Below are positions 25,835 through 35,393 of a DNA stretch of 64,000 bases, piece after piece. The DNA lies in contig CACGYL010000001.1 in NCBI GenBank assembly GCA_902577285.1, positions 1 to 64,000 of the forward strand. The letters are read 5' to 3'. The notes under the pieces are model-generated. The model ran no database searches. It worked only from the letters and a program-made list of their open reading frames with translations, and was not told where the DNA came from. Position numbers and translations under genes: made by a program. This DNA is from an uncultured Pelagibacteraceae bacterium (GTDB lineage Bacteria; Pseudomonadota; Alphaproteobacteria; Pelagibacterales; Pelagibacteraceae). The stretch's first letter is position 1, and each line of letters begins with the position of its first letter.

Positions 25835-27322
25835 ATGAAAAACATTTTAAAATTGATATCAATTTCATTGGTATCACTATTTGTGACATTTTCATTTGCC
25901 AATGCATCTAGTGGGGTTTTCAAGCTATCTCATGATCTTGGTTTTGGAAAAGATACAAATTTAGATGCAATTACTAAAGGAAGACTATTTCAAGTAGTGA
26001 TAATGACTCAAAATCGTCTTGTTAGAAAAGATCTTAAAGGAGTTACTTCTCCTGAGTTAGCTACTGACTGGTCAGGTAACGCAGATGCAACAGAATGGAC
26101 TTTTAACTTAAGAAAAGGTGTTAAATTCCATGACGGATCTGATTTTGATGCAGAGGATGTAAAATACTCTTTAATGAGAGTTAAAGATCCTGAGATTGGT
26201 TCGCCTGCTAAAAAAAGCATGAGTGCAGTAACAGACATAGAAGTTGTTGACTCACACACAGTAAAAATAAAGTTGAATACATCATTTGCAGATTTTCCAC
26301 TTTTATTAACTGATTATAGATTAAGAATGATACCAAATGGATCAGGTGATACTATTGGAAAAACAGGTATTGGAACTGGACCGTTTATAGTTGATAAATT
26401 CGATGCTGAGGGAACAACAATTCTTAAAGCAAACCCAGATTATTGGGAAGGAGCACCAAAACTTGCTGAGGTACATGTAATTGCTATCCCAGATGGTCAA
26501 GCTAGAATTCAAGCTCTACTTACTGGTCAAATAGATATGAATAGATATGTTCCATTCAATCAGAAAAAAATATTTGATGGTAATTCAAAATTTAACGTTT
26601 CAGTTATACCAACAGGAAACTGGAGAGGTATGGTAATGAGAACTGATGTTGCACCTTTTGATGATCCTAGAGTAAGAAAGGCTGTTAGAATAGCTGTAGA
26701 TAGACAAGAATTAGTTGATCTAGTTATGGCTGGAGCAGCAACAGTGTCTTGTGATACCCCTGTTGCACCATCAGATCAATATAGAATGAAAAAAAGTTGT
26801 CCACCACAACCAGCTACAGCAAAAAAATTACTAAAAGAAGCTGGATATCCTGATGGTATTGATATGACAATTCACGTATCTACAAAAGAACCAACATGGC
26901 CAACTATTGCTGAAGTTTTGCAACAACAGCTTGCAAAAGCTAATATAAGAGCAGATATTCAAATGACACCATCAAAAAGTTATTGGAACGAAACTTGGAT
27001 GAAAAAGGCTGTTGCAATGACACGTTGGAATGAAAGACCAGCAGATAGTATTTTGCACGAGGCTTATCACAGCGAAGCAAAATGGAATGAGTCATATTAT
27101 AAAAGTGCATCTTTTGATAAGAATTTAGCTGAAGCAAGAGGTGAGTTAAATTTTAGCAAAAGAAAAGCAGCATATATTAATGCTCAAAAAACATTATGGG
27201 AAGAGTCTGGAACAATGATTCCTTACCATGTGTCTAGACTTGTTGTGACGTCTTCTAGAGTGAAAAATCTTGACGAAGTTGAGTATTTTTCAATTAGATG
27301 GCACACACTAAGTGTCCAGTAA
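25835..27322 (+). CDS. dppA: Periplasmic dipeptide/oligopeptide-type substrate-binding protein (SBP family 5)
   Basis: A 495-residue secreted protein. A signal peptide ends near residue 24 (TFSFANA|SSG), followed by the family 5 pattern RLVRKDLKGVTSPELATDW and WTFNLRKGVKFHDGSDFDAEDVKYS. The family binds dipeptides, oligopeptides, nickel, glutathione or opines. It heads a four-gene importer (binding protein, two permeases, fused ATPase) and is divergent from the catabolic block ending at 25722. A 13-bp hairpin directly after its stop probably limits permease expression or stabilises its mRNA. Confidence 0.9.
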   Translation: MKNILKLISISLVSLFVTFSFANASSGVFKLSHDLGFGKDTNLDAITKGRLFQVVIMTQNRLVRKDLKGVTSPELATDWSGNADATEWTFNLRKGVKFHDGSDFDAEDVKYSLMRVKDPEIGSPAKKSMSAVTDIEVVDSHTVKIKLNTSFADFPLLLTDYRLRMIPNGSGDTIGKTGIGTGPFIVDKFDAEGTTILKANPDYWEGAPKLAEVHVIAIPDGQARIQALLTGQIDMNRYVPFNQKKIFDGNSKFNVSVIPTGNWRGMVMRTDVAPFDDPRVRKAVRIAVDRQELVDLVMAGAATVSCDTPVAPSDQYRMKKSCPPQPATAKKLLKEAGYPDGIDMTIHVSTKEPTWPTIAEVLQQQLAKANIRADIQMTPSKSYWNETWMKKAVAMTRWNERPADSILHEAYHSEAKWNESYYKSASFDKNLAEARGELNFSKRKAAYINAQKTLWEESGTMIPYHVSRLVVTSSRVKNLDEVEYFSIRWHTLSVQ

Positions 27323-27331
27323 TAATTTTTG

Positions 27332-27361
27332 TTTTACAGGCCTTTAATAAGGCCTGTAAAA
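27332..27361 (+). terminator. Intercistronic hairpin after dppA-like gene (partial terminator or mRNA stabiliser)
   Basis: A perfect 13-bp inverted repeat, TTTTACAGGCCTT (27332-27344) with AAGGCCTGTAAAA (27349-27361), has a TAAT loop. The sequence after it is CCTCTTTCATTTC, a weak U-tract, so full termination is unlikely. The permease ORF starts 44 bases later. The position matches that of the hairpin in the Pot-type operon. Confidence 0.75.
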
Positions 27362-27404
27362 CCTCTTTCATTTCTAAATAAATAATTTAAAATTTAAAAT
27401 TCTT

Positions 27405-28361
27405 ATGCTTTTTTTAATTATAAAAAGAATTTTGTTAGGTTTTATTACCTTATTTATTGTTTCTATAATTACGTTTGTAGGCACAGAAATTTTACCAGGG
27501 GATGCATGCACTACTTATTTAGAAAGACAAGCTTTTGGTGAGCAATTAGAAGCTTGTTACAGAAGACTTGGTTTAAATGTTCCAGCTTATGAGAGATATG
27601 TATCGTGGGCATTAAATGCTATTCAAGGAGACTTCGGTTATTCTTTAAGTGGAGAGATGCCAATCAAAGAAGTTTTGGGACCTAGAATTAAAAATTCACT
27701 TGTATTGGCATCAGCTGCAATTTTTATAGGTATACCAATAGCCTTAATTTTAGGAATTATTACTGCTCTGTGGAGAGACAAGTTACCTGATGTTGCAATA
27801 TCAACAGTAACCATATTTGCTATGACTATTCCAGAATTTATAAGTGCTACTTTGTTGATCTTAATAATTGCAATATGGTTAGAGTGGTTACCCGGTATAG
27901 TAATAGTTCCAACAGATGTCTCTTTCTTAGAGTTGCTGCCAAATATAATTTTACCAGTGGTTGCTATAGCTATGATTATGACAGCTCATATGGCTCGAAT
28001 GGTAAGGTCAAGTGTAATTCAAGTAATGGCAAGTGAATATGTTCAAATGGCAATTCTTAAAGGAGTTCCTTATTGGAAAATGGTTTTCAAACATGTTTTA
28101 CCAAATGCATTATTACCTGCGATTAATGTCGTAGCCTTGACTATTGCATGGCTTTTAGGTGGAGTTGTAGTAACCGAAGTTGTATTTAATTACCCTGGTC
28201 TTGGAAGACTAGTAATTGAGTCAATTTCAAACAGAGATTTACCAACAGTTCAAGCATTAGCAATAATTCTTGCATCTATCTACGTAAGTATAAATTTATT
28301 AGCTGATCTATTGACACTAATACTTAATCCTAGATTAAAAACTTTACAGATAAGAAAATAA
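27405..28361 (+). CDS. dppB: Peptide-type ABC transporter permease, DppB family
   Basis: A 318-residue permease with the DppB hallmarks: an N-terminal helix LLGFITLFIVSIITF, a periplasmic GDACTTYLERQAFGEQLEACYRRLGLN region, and the C-terminal transport fold with coupling loop KGVPYWKMVFKHVLPNALLP. It pairs with the DppC-type protein 1 base downstream to form the import channel. The start ATG at 27405 (MLFLIIKRIL) fits the family N-terminus. Confidence 0.92.
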   Translation: MLFLIIKRILLGFITLFIVSIITFVGTEILPGDACTTYLERQAFGEQLEACYRRLGLNVPAYERYVSWALNAIQGDFGYSLSGEMPIKEVLGPRIKNSLVLASAAIFIGIPIALILGIITALWRDKLPDVAISTVTIFAMTIPEFISATLLILIIAIWLEWLPGIVIVPTDVSFLELLPNIILPVVAIAMIMTAHMARMVRSSVIQVMASEYVQMAILKGVPYWKMVFKHVLPNALLPAINVVALTIAWLLGGVVVTEVVFNYPGLGRLVIESISNRDLPTVQALAIILASIYVSINLLADLLTLILNPRLKTLQIRK

Positions 28362-28362
28362 T

Positions 28363-29256
28363 ATGAAATTGGATAATATTTACAAGGAGGAGAAGAAAAG
28401 TGCTATTGCAAAACTATCTGAAATTATAATTACAATGGCTTCAAGACCATCTGGACTTATCGGTCTTAGTATTTTAGTTTTTCATATAATTCTTGCATTT
28501 ATAAGCCCTTATATTGCTCCTCATGATTTTAAAGCTATTGATCCAACATTAATGCTTCAGGCTCCTTCAGCTGAGTATTGGTTTGGAACTGACGATCTTG
28601 GAAGAGATGTTTTTACGAGAACAATTTTGGGAGGAAGAACAGCTCTCACAATAACTTTCTTTGGATCATTAATAGCATTACTGTGGGGTGGTCTTTTAGG
28701 AATATTTTGTGGATTGGTTGGAGGAAAAATTGACGATGTAGTTATGAGAATTGTAGATGCATTCCTATCTATTCCATGGATATTAGCAATGTTATTAATT
28801 GTATCTTTGTTAGGGACATCTACTGAAGTATTGATACCTGCCTTAGGATTTTTTTATGGTAAAGGAATTGTAAGAGTTGCAAGAGCAGCAACACATGATG
28901 TTATCGCAAAAGACTTTATAGTCTCTGCAAAAGCGAGGGGACATAGTAATTTTTCAATTATTTGGAATGAAATAATTCCTAATGTAAGAGACGCAATATT
29001 AGTTGAAGGTGCAATGCGATGGTCATGGATGTTGCTTGGATTTAGTTCTCTATCTTTTTTAGGTTTTGGGGTTAGTCCTCCAACTCCAGACTGGGGATTA
29101 ATGATATCAAATGCAAGAGGGTTGATGTCTTTTGCTTATTGGGCAGTAATAGCACCAATTGTTGGATTAAGTAGTTTAATTATAGGTATTAATTTAACAG
29201 CAGACGCTTTTGCAAAAGCTTTAGGAATAGATAGATCAACTAAAGCTCCCGTTTAA
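28363..29256 (+). CDS. dppC: Peptide-type ABC transporter permease, DppC family
   Basis: A 297-residue permease. It has the DppC N-terminal domain (GLIGLSILVFHIILAFISPYIAPHD), the conserved WFGTDDLGRDVFTRTILGGRTAL stretch, and the coupling loop AKARGHSNFSIIWNEIIPNVRDA. It is the second channel subunit of the importer, one base after the DppB gene and two bases before the fused ATPase gene. Nothing unusual is visible. Confidence 0.93.
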   Translation: MKLDNIYKEEKKSAIAKLSEIIITMASRPSGLIGLSILVFHIILAFISPYIAPHDFKAIDPTLMLQAPSAEYWFGTDDLGRDVFTRTILGGRTALTITFFGSLIALLWGGLLGIFCGLVGGKIDDVVMRIVDAFLSIPWILAMLLIVSLLGTSTEVLIPALGFFYGKGIVRVARAATHDVIAKDFIVSAKARGHSNFSIIWNEIIPNVRDAILVEGAMRWSWMLLGFSSLSFLGFGVSPPTPDWGLMISNARGLMSFAYWAVIAPIVGLSSLIIGINLTADAFAKALGIDRSTKAPV

Positions 29257-29258
29257 TT

Positions 29259-31283
29259 ATGACTGATATAATTCAAAAAGTAAAAAACTTATCTATTGGA
29301 TTTAGAAGTAAAAAAGGCGATGAAATCTTAATTTTAAAAAATATAAGCACAAATATCAAAAAGGGTGAAACAGTTGGAATAGTAGGGGAATCTGGTTCAG
29401 GAAAAAGCACATTAGCATTAGCAATGATGGGATATGTTAAACATGGACTTTATACCATCGGAGGGGAATGTCAGTTTAATTCGTCAAATCTACTGAAAAT
29501 GAAAAGTAAAGATCTAGAAAAAATTAGAGGCAGAAAGATAGCAATGATCCCACAAAATGCAGGTCAAGCATTGACACCAAATTTAAAAATAGGTTATCAA
29601 ATTGATGAAGCTTTGCAATTACATTCTGATTTAAATGAAAAAGAGAGAGAAAAAAAAATTTCAGAACTATTGAATAAAGTTAGACTTCCCTCACCAGAAA
29701 CAATTGCCCTTAGATATCCTCATGAACTTTCAGGAGGACAACAGCAAAGAGTTGCTGTAGCTATGGCTTTAGCTGGAACTCCGGATTTACTTCTTTTAGA
29801 TGAACCAACAACTGGACTAGATGTAACAACTCAAGCTCATGTATTAGAACTTCTCAATTTTATTGCAAAAGATACTGGAACATCTATGGTTTATGTGAGC
29901 CATGATCTTGGAGCTATTGCTCAAGTGAGTGATAGAATTATTGTTATGTATTCAGGAGAAATTGTTTTAGAAGGCCCTTCAAGAGATATCCTAAAAAGAC
30001 CCATTCATCCTTATACTCATGGATTACTCAAATCTATCCCAAAATTATCTTTAGCTGGCCTTCCTGAGTCAATGCCAGGTAGTCAACCTCAACCAGGTAC
30101 AATTCAAAGTGGTTGTAGTTTTTTTGATAGATGTAATTTTTCAGATGAGAATTGTAAAAATAATTCTCCTCAATTAGAATTTTTAAAAGACTTAAATACT
30201 AGTGTTAGATGTTTTAATTATGAAAAACTTATAAATGAAAATCAAGTAAGCCAAACAGTTAATAAAATTAAGAATAAATCACAAGATAAAGAAATATTAA
30301 ATTTATCAGAAGTATCTATTAGTTATGCTAAACAAAAACTTTTAGATCAAATTTTCAATAGAATTTCTGATGACAACCCTACAGTTAAAGACATTAATAT
30401 AAATATCAAAAAGGGAGAGACGATAGCGTTAGTAGGAGAGTCAGGAAGTGGAAAATCAACAATTCTCAAATCAATTGCTGGTCTACTTAGAACTAAAGAT
30501 GGTCTAATAAGGTTTGATGAAAATAGAAATTTATCATCTGATTTGAAAGAAAGAGATCCAAATGATTTAAGAATTATTCAATTAATATTTCAAAATCCAG
30601 ATGAGTCTTTGAATCCAAACCACACAATAGAAGAAATTATTGCACAACCATTAAAATTATATTTTGGATTAAAAGGTGAAGAATTAAAAAAAAATATTAT
30701 AGACCTATTACAAAAAGTAAGACTTGGAGAATTTTATACCTCTAGATATCCAAGACAACTATCTGGCGGTGAAAAACAAAGAGTAGCGGTTGCAAGAGCT
30801 TTTGCTGCAAAACCAGATATTATTTTATGTGATGAGGTAACATCTGCTTTAGATGTTTCCGTGCAAGCTGCTGTATTAAATTTATTACAACAACTAAAAG
30901 AAAATTTTGGAACGACATATATCTTTGTATCACATGATTTAGCTGTTGTCAGAGCAATTAGTGATAGAGTAGCAGTCCTTTATCAAGGAAGACTTTGTGA
31001 AGTTGGACCTTCAAATGATGTTTACAGGTTTCCATCTCACCCTTATACAGAAGTTTTGTTGGGCGCTGTGTTAGAGCCAGATCCAGACATAAAACCTAAA
31101 TTAGTTGCTGAGGATATTGTTGAAGAGAGACCTCCCGAAAAAGGCTGCAGTTTTCAAGGCAGATGCTCCAGAATTGTTGGAGATATTTGTAAGAAAGAAA
31201 TACCACCATGGCAATTAACAGATAGTGGTAACGCTATCAGATGCCATATACCTATTAAAGAATTACAAAAAGAACAATTTTAA
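29259..31283 (+). CDS. Fused dipeptide ABC transporter ATPase (DppD-DppF type, two nucleotide-binding domains)
   Basis: A 674-residue protein with two complete ABC ATPase domains. The first has GESGSGKSTLALAMM near residue 45 and LSGGQQQRVAVAMAL; the second has GESGSGKSTILKSIAG near residue 395 and LSGGEKQRVAVARAF. Each half ends in the cysteine-rich oligopeptide-transporter C-terminal motif (CSFFDRCNF and CSFQGRCSR). It replaces the separate DppD and DppF subunits, a known arrangement in alphaproteobacteria. It energises the DppABC-type importer upstream. Confidence 0.93.
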   Translation: MTDIIQKVKNLSIGFRSKKGDEILILKNISTNIKKGETVGIVGESGSGKSTLALAMMGYVKHGLYTIGGECQFNSSNLLKMKSKDLEKIRGRKIAMIPQNAGQALTPNLKIGYQIDEALQLHSDLNEKEREKKISELLNKVRLPSPETIALRYPHELSGGQQQRVAVAMALAGTPDLLLLDEPTTGLDVTTQAHVLELLNFIAKDTGTSMVYVSHDLGAIAQVSDRIIVMYSGEIVLEGPSRDILKRPIHPYTHGLLKSIPKLSLAGLPESMPGSQPQPGTIQSGCSFFDRCNFSDENCKNNSPQLEFLKDLNTSVRCFNYEKLINENQVSQTVNKIKNKSQDKEILNLSEVSISYAKQKLLDQIFNRISDDNPTVKDININIKKGETIALVGESGSGKSTILKSIAGLLRTKDGLIRFDENRNLSSDLKERDPNDLRIIQLIFQNPDESLNPNHTIEEIIAQPLKLYFGLKGEELKKNIIDLLQKVRLGEFYTSRYPRQLSGGEKQRVAVARAFAAKPDIILCDEVTSALDVSVQAAVLNLLQQLKENFGTTYIFVSHDLAVVRAISDRVAVLYQGRLCEVGPSNDVYRFPSHPYTEVLLGAVLEPDPDIKPKLVAEDIVEERPPEKGCSFQGRCSRIVGDICKKEIPPWQLTDSGNAIRCHIPIKELQKEQF

Positions 31284-31336
31284 AATATTAAATTTATTAT
31301 TTTAAAAAATATTTATTTATGCTTAAATAATATTTT

Positions 31337-31900
31337 ATGAAAAATAATTCTACATTAATAAAAAATTTACTTTCAGATTATAGAATAAATGTCTTTTTTC
31401 AAAATATTTCTTTAATGTTGATTGGTACATTAATTTTAGCATTTTCATCAAAAGTACAAGTGCCATTCTGGCCAGTACCAATGACTATGCAAACATTTGC
31501 AGTATTTATAATTGGAATGACATATGGTTCTAAATTAGCTTTCTTTACACTTATACTTTATTTATTCGAGGGAGCTATTGGACTCCCAGTTTTTGCTAAA
31601 GGAGGAGGATTACTTTATTTAACTGGACCTACTGCAGGATATCTTTATGGAATGACAATCGCAGCAGGGGTTATTGGTTATTTAGCTGAAAGAAATTTTA
31701 ACGACTCATACTTTAAAAGTTTAATTTCACTACTAATTGCAACTTCAATTATTTTTATAGTTGGGGTGGGTTATTTAGGCTCAGTTATTGGATATGACAA
31801 GGCACTTGCTGGTGGTTTATATCCTTTTTTACCAAGTGAACTGTTTAAAATTTCACTAGCTGTTGCAATTATTCCTTCAATTACAAAATTTATTAGATAA
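31337..31900 (+). CDS. bioY: Biotin transporter BioY (ECF S-component)
   Basis: A 187-residue membrane protein with six hydrophobic segments and the BioY signature around FWPVPMTMQTFAVFIIGMTYG and GAIGLPVFAKGGG. It captures biotin in the membrane, either alone or with ECF ATPase and EcfT subunits, which are not in this window. It lies 53 bases after the Dpp-type ATPase gene and is followed by a hairpin terminator, so it could be the last gene of that operon or have its own promoter in the AT-rich gap. Confidence 0.9.
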   Translation: MKNNSTLIKNLLSDYRINVFFQNISLMLIGTLILAFSSKVQVPFWPVPMTMQTFAVFIIGMTYGSKLAFFTLILYLFEGAIGLPVFAKGGGLLYLTGPTAGYLYGMTIAAGVIGYLAERNFNDSYFKSLISLLIATSIIFIVGVGYLGSVIGYDKALAGGLYPFLPSELFKISLAVAIIPSITKFIR

Positions 31901-31921
31901 TTTTTTAGAGCTATTTAACGG

Positions 31922-31950
31922 CTTTAAGTTGCTCTTAAAGTAGTTTTTTA
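31922..31950 (+). terminator. Rho-independent terminator after bioY
   Basis: A 7-bp perfect stem, CTTTAAG (31922-31928) with CTTAAAG (31934-31940), has a TTGCT loop and is followed by TAGTTTTTTA. The AT-rich stem is weak, but the T-run fits termination of the Dpp-BioY transcript before the next gene at 31972. Confidence 0.6.
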
Positions 31951-31971
31951 TTATAAGCATTTATTCTCATT

Positions 31972-34194
31972 ATGAAAATTAATAAAGTAGTTGTAATAGG
32001 TTCAGGGACGATGGGGAGTGGAATAGCTGCTCAACTATGTAATGCTAATGTCCCAGTAACATTATTAGATTTAACAACAGAAATATCTGAAAAGGCTAGA
32101 GAAAGAATTCTAAAATCAAGACCTCCTTTATTAATAGATAAGTCAAAAATAAATAATATTAATGTTGGTAACATAAATGATAACTTTAATGAAGTTAGTG
32201 AGGCTGACTGGATTGTTGAAGCTGTTGTAGAAAGAATTGATATCAAACATAATATTTATAAAAAAATTTTTAAAGAAAGAAAAAAAGGGTCAATTGTATC
32301 CTCAAATACATCTTCTATTCCAATCAAAGTACTTTCGGAAAAACTTTCAAATGAAGAAAAAAAAGACTTTTGTATAACTCACTTTTTTAATCCAGTCAGA
32401 TATATGGATTTATTAGAAATTGTAAAAAATGAAAATAATGATTTAGAACAGATAAATTCACTTAAAAATTTTTGTGAAAAAGATTTAGGAAAAGGAACTT
32501 TAATTTGTAACGATACGCCAGGCTTCTTAGGAAATAGGATAGGTGTCTATGCTATGCAAGTGGCAATGACAGAGGCTTTTAAAATGAAATTAACAATTGA
32601 AGAAGCGGATGCAGTTTTTGGTCGACCAATGGGAATACCAAAAACAGGTGTTTTTGGACTTTATGATTTGATTGGTATTGACTTAATGGCTGATGTTTTA
32701 AAAAGTTTTATAAAAGAACTTCCTGAATCAGATGATTTTCAAGTTGTTGCTAAAGAAATACCACTTGTAAAAAAACTTATCGAAACTGGTTACACAGGAA
32801 GAAAAGGTAAAGGTGGATTTTACAGAATGAATAAAACTGATGGTAAAAAAGTTCTAGAGGGTATCAATTTAGAAACTGGTGAATATTCATTATCACATAA
32901 GTTTAATTTAGGATCAGAAAAGATGGATATTGTTAATTTAATCAATAGAAAAGATAAATATGGAGAATATGCTTGGTCTGTAATCTCAAAAATTATTAAA
33001 TATTCATCTTCATTGGTTCCAGGGATAACTGACAAATTTAATGATATCGATGAAGCAATGAGACTAGGTTTTAACTGGTCTAAAGGACCTTTTGAAATGC
33101 TAAAAGAAATTGGAGTAAAAAATTTCTTTGAGAGAATAGATGCTTTTGAAAATAACAAGTTTCTTGAGGATTTATCGAAAAGTAAGGATGAAAACTTTTA
33201 TGGAGAAAGACAACAATATACTGATCTAGAAACCCTTGGAAAAATTAAGCCGAGAGCAATCAAATTAGATAAAAACAATTCAGCTGAAATCTATAGATTT
33301 AATGATTTTAACATAGTTGAATTTACCACAAAAGCTAATGCACTAGATTATGACTCAATGGATAGTTTAAAAAATGCAACTGACAAACCCCTTATAATTA
33401 TAAATGAGGCAATGCAGTTTTCTGCTGGAGTAAACTTATCTTATACAATGAATTTTGCAGATAAAGGTGATTTCAAGTCTATCGAGAAGTTTGTTAAATA
33501 TTTCCAAGAAACCTGTAAACATTTAAAGTATTCGAAATTTCCTGTTGTGTCAGCTCCATCTGGTTTAGCATTAGGTGGTGGTTTTGAAGTTTTATGTCAA
33601 AGTAATTTTGTAGCTTCTCATACAAATATTGTTGTAGGTCTAGTAGAAACAATGGTCGGATTAATACCAGCCGGTGGTGGATGTAAGGAAATGTTGTATA
33701 GGTGGTCTCAAACCGATGAAGCAAAAAATGATCCTGATTATGCACCTCTTAAAGTATTTGATATTATTGGTTACGCAAAAACCGCAACTTCTCCAATTGA
33801 AGCTGAGCCATTAAAATACTTAAGACCGGAGGATAAAAAAATAATGAGTAGAAATAGTTTATTATCAGTTTCAAAAGAAATTATTAAAAATAACAATGAT
33901 TTTACTCCTCCAACTGAATGTACCTTTAAACTTTCAGGAAAAAATGTTTACGAAAAAATGGTAAGAATGTTAGAAAAATTATACAATGAAAAAATTATTC
34001 TTGATCATGGAATGGAAGTTGGAAAAGAGTTAGCCAAAGTTTTGAGTGGTGGTGAGACTAATTTAGAAAATACTCTATCTGAGGATGATCTATACAAATT
34101 GGAATTAGACGCTTTTATGAGGCTAATAGAGACAGAAAAAACTCAAGATAGAATTAAACATACATTGAAAACTGGTAAACCTTTGGTAAACTAG
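31972..34194 (+). CDS. 3-hydroxyacyl-CoA dehydrogenase / enoyl-CoA hydratase fusion (FadN-like order)
   Basis: A 740-residue bifunctional beta-oxidation enzyme. The dehydrogenase comes first, with NAD motif GSGTMGSGIAAQL at about residue 8 and THFFNPVRYMDLLEI. An enoyl-CoA hydratase/isomerase domain occupies about residues 430-640, with SAPSGLALGGGFEVL and VETMVGLIPAGGG. This is the reverse of the E. coli FadB order and matches FadN-type proteins. With the thiolase at 18243 it could form a beta-oxidation path. A small membrane-protein gene follows 4 bases after the stop. Confidence 0.9.
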   Translation: MKINKVVVIGSGTMGSGIAAQLCNANVPVTLLDLTTEISEKARERILKSRPPLLIDKSKINNINVGNINDNFNEVSEADWIVEAVVERIDIKHNIYKKIFKERKKGSIVSSNTSSIPIKVLSEKLSNEEKKDFCITHFFNPVRYMDLLEIVKNENNDLEQINSLKNFCEKDLGKGTLICNDTPGFLGNRIGVYAMQVAMTEAFKMKLTIEEADAVFGRPMGIPKTGVFGLYDLIGIDLMADVLKSFIKELPESDDFQVVAKEIPLVKKLIETGYTGRKGKGGFYRMNKTDGKKVLEGINLETGEYSLSHKFNLGSEKMDIVNLINRKDKYGEYAWSVISKIIKYSSSLVPGITDKFNDIDEAMRLGFNWSKGPFEMLKEIGVKNFFERIDAFENNKFLEDLSKSKDENFYGERQQYTDLETLGKIKPRAIKLDKNNSAEIYRFNDFNIVEFTTKANALDYDSMDSLKNATDKPLIIINEAMQFSAGVNLSYTMNFADKGDFKSIEKFVKYFQETCKHLKYSKFPVVSAPSGLALGGGFEVLCQSNFVASHTNIVVGLVETMVGLIPAGGGCKEMLYRWSQTDEAKNDPDYAPLKVFDIIGYAKTATSPIEAEPLKYLRPEDKKIMSRNSLLSVSKEIIKNNNDFTPPTECTFKLSGKNVYEKMVRMLEKLYNEKIILDHGMEVGKELAKVLSGGETNLENTLSEDDLYKLELDAFMRLIETEKTQDRIKHTLKTGKPLVN

Positions 34195-34198
34195 CATT

Positions 34199-34420
34199 AT
34201 GGCAAATAGACCAACAAAAAAACAAGTAGATAACGCCACAAAGATATTGATATCTTGGAAGAAAAAAATGCCATTTTATTATGCTGCAGCTATTATAATT
34301 GCTTTTATAATAATTCTATTTTCTTCAAATTCGAATAAAGAGCTTTCTATGCATCAACAAAATATCATTGATTTTAAAAAAGCAGCTGAATTTATTCATA
34401 GAAATAGCTCGAAAAATTGA
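34199..34420 (+). CDS. Small single-pass membrane protein, unknown function
   Basis: A 73-residue protein not recognised as any family. A basic N-terminus (KKQVDNATKILISWKKK) precedes one hydrophobic helix, about residues 25-42 (FYYAAAIIIAFIIILF), and then a polar tail HQQNIIDFKKAAEFIHRN. The positive-inside rule suggests a cytoplasmic N-terminus. It sits between the beta-oxidation fusion gene (4-base gap) and the ureohydrolase gene, whose TTG start overlaps its stop. The tight packing supports a real gene; its role is unknown. Confidence 0.65.
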   Translation: MANRPTKKQVDNATKILISWKKKMPFYYAAAIIIAFIIILFSSNSNKELSMHQQNIIDFKKAAEFIHRNSSKN

Positions 34421-35373
34421 AAGATAAAAATAAAAAACCAATCCAACCAGTAAGTGGAACAAAAGTACCTAGATACGCAGGACCATCGACATTTGCCAGA
34501 TTGCCTGAATTAAGAGATGTAGAAAGTTGTGATGTAGCAATTGTGGGAGTGCCTTTTGACTCTGGAACAAGTTATAGACCTGGTGCAAGATTTGGACCAC
34601 AGAGTATACGACAAGCATCAAGGCATTTAAGAACAAATTATCATCCAAGCTATGATGTTGAGCCTTTCAAAGTGCAGCAAGTTGCAGATGCCGGAGATAT
34701 TGCATGTAATCCGTTTAATATTGATGAAGCAATTAAACAAATTGAAGTTGGTGCTACGGATTTATTAGATAAAGTGGGTGGAATAATTAGTTTAGGTGGG
34801 GATCATACCATTGCAGTTCCATTGCTAAGAGCAGCTAATAAAAAGAATAATGGACCGGTATCGTTAGTTCATTTTGATGCACATTTAGACACTTGGGATA
34901 CTTATTTTGGAGCTCCATATACTCATGGAACTCCTTTTAGAAGAGCACGTGAGGAAAATTTATTTTTAGATGATGCTTCCATGCATGTTGGTATACGTGG
35001 TCCACTTTACAGCAGAGATGACATAAAGAATGATGAGAGTTTTGGTTTTAAAATAATTCATTGTGATGAATTTCAAACAGAAGGAACTGATAAAATTGCA
35101 GAAAGAATAAAAAAAAGAGTAGGAGATAATGCTTTATATTTATCTATTGATATAGATGTATTGGATCCTGCATTTGCTCCAGGGACAGGAACGCCCGAAA
35201 TCGCAGGTATGACAACAAGAGAAATGGTAAATGTTTTAAGAGGATTATCAGGTTTAAATCTTATTTCTGCAGATGTTGTAGAAGTTTCTCCGGCATATGA
35301 TCATGCTGAAGTTACTTCTCTTGCAGCTGCTACCATTGTTTACGAATTAACAAATTTATTTGCAAAATCATAA
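34417..35373 (+). CDS. speB: Agmatinase-family ureohydrolase
   Basis: A 318-residue manganese ureohydrolase with all metal-binding motifs: SLGGDHTIAVPLL, VHFDAHLDTWD and SIDIDVLDPAFAPGTGTPE. The family hydrolyses agmatine, guanidinobutyrate or related guanidino compounds to urea and an amine. The proposed start is TTG in a TTGA overlap with the preceding stop, because no ATG occurs before the conserved PVSGTKVPRYAGPSTFARL segment. An aldehyde dehydrogenase follows 20 bases downstream, so the product may be further oxidised. Guanidinobutyrase is a realistic alternative to agmatinase. Confidence 0.88.
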   Translation: MKDKNKKPIQPVSGTKVPRYAGPSTFARLPELRDVESCDVAIVGVPFDSGTSYRPGARFGPQSIRQASRHLRTNYHPSYDVEPFKVQQVADAGDIACNPFNIDEAIKQIEVGATDLLDKVGGIISLGGDHTIAVPLLRAANKKNNGPVSLVHFDAHLDTWDTYFGAPYTHGTPFRRAREENLFLDDASMHVGIRGPLYSRDDIKNDESFGFKIIHCDEFQTEGTDKIAERIKKRVGDNALYLSIDIDVLDPAFAPGTGTPEIAGMTTREMVNVLRGLSGLNLISADVVEVSPAYDHAEVTSLAAATIVYELTNLFAKS

Positions 35374-35393
35374 ATAAAGGATAGTTTGCGCGC

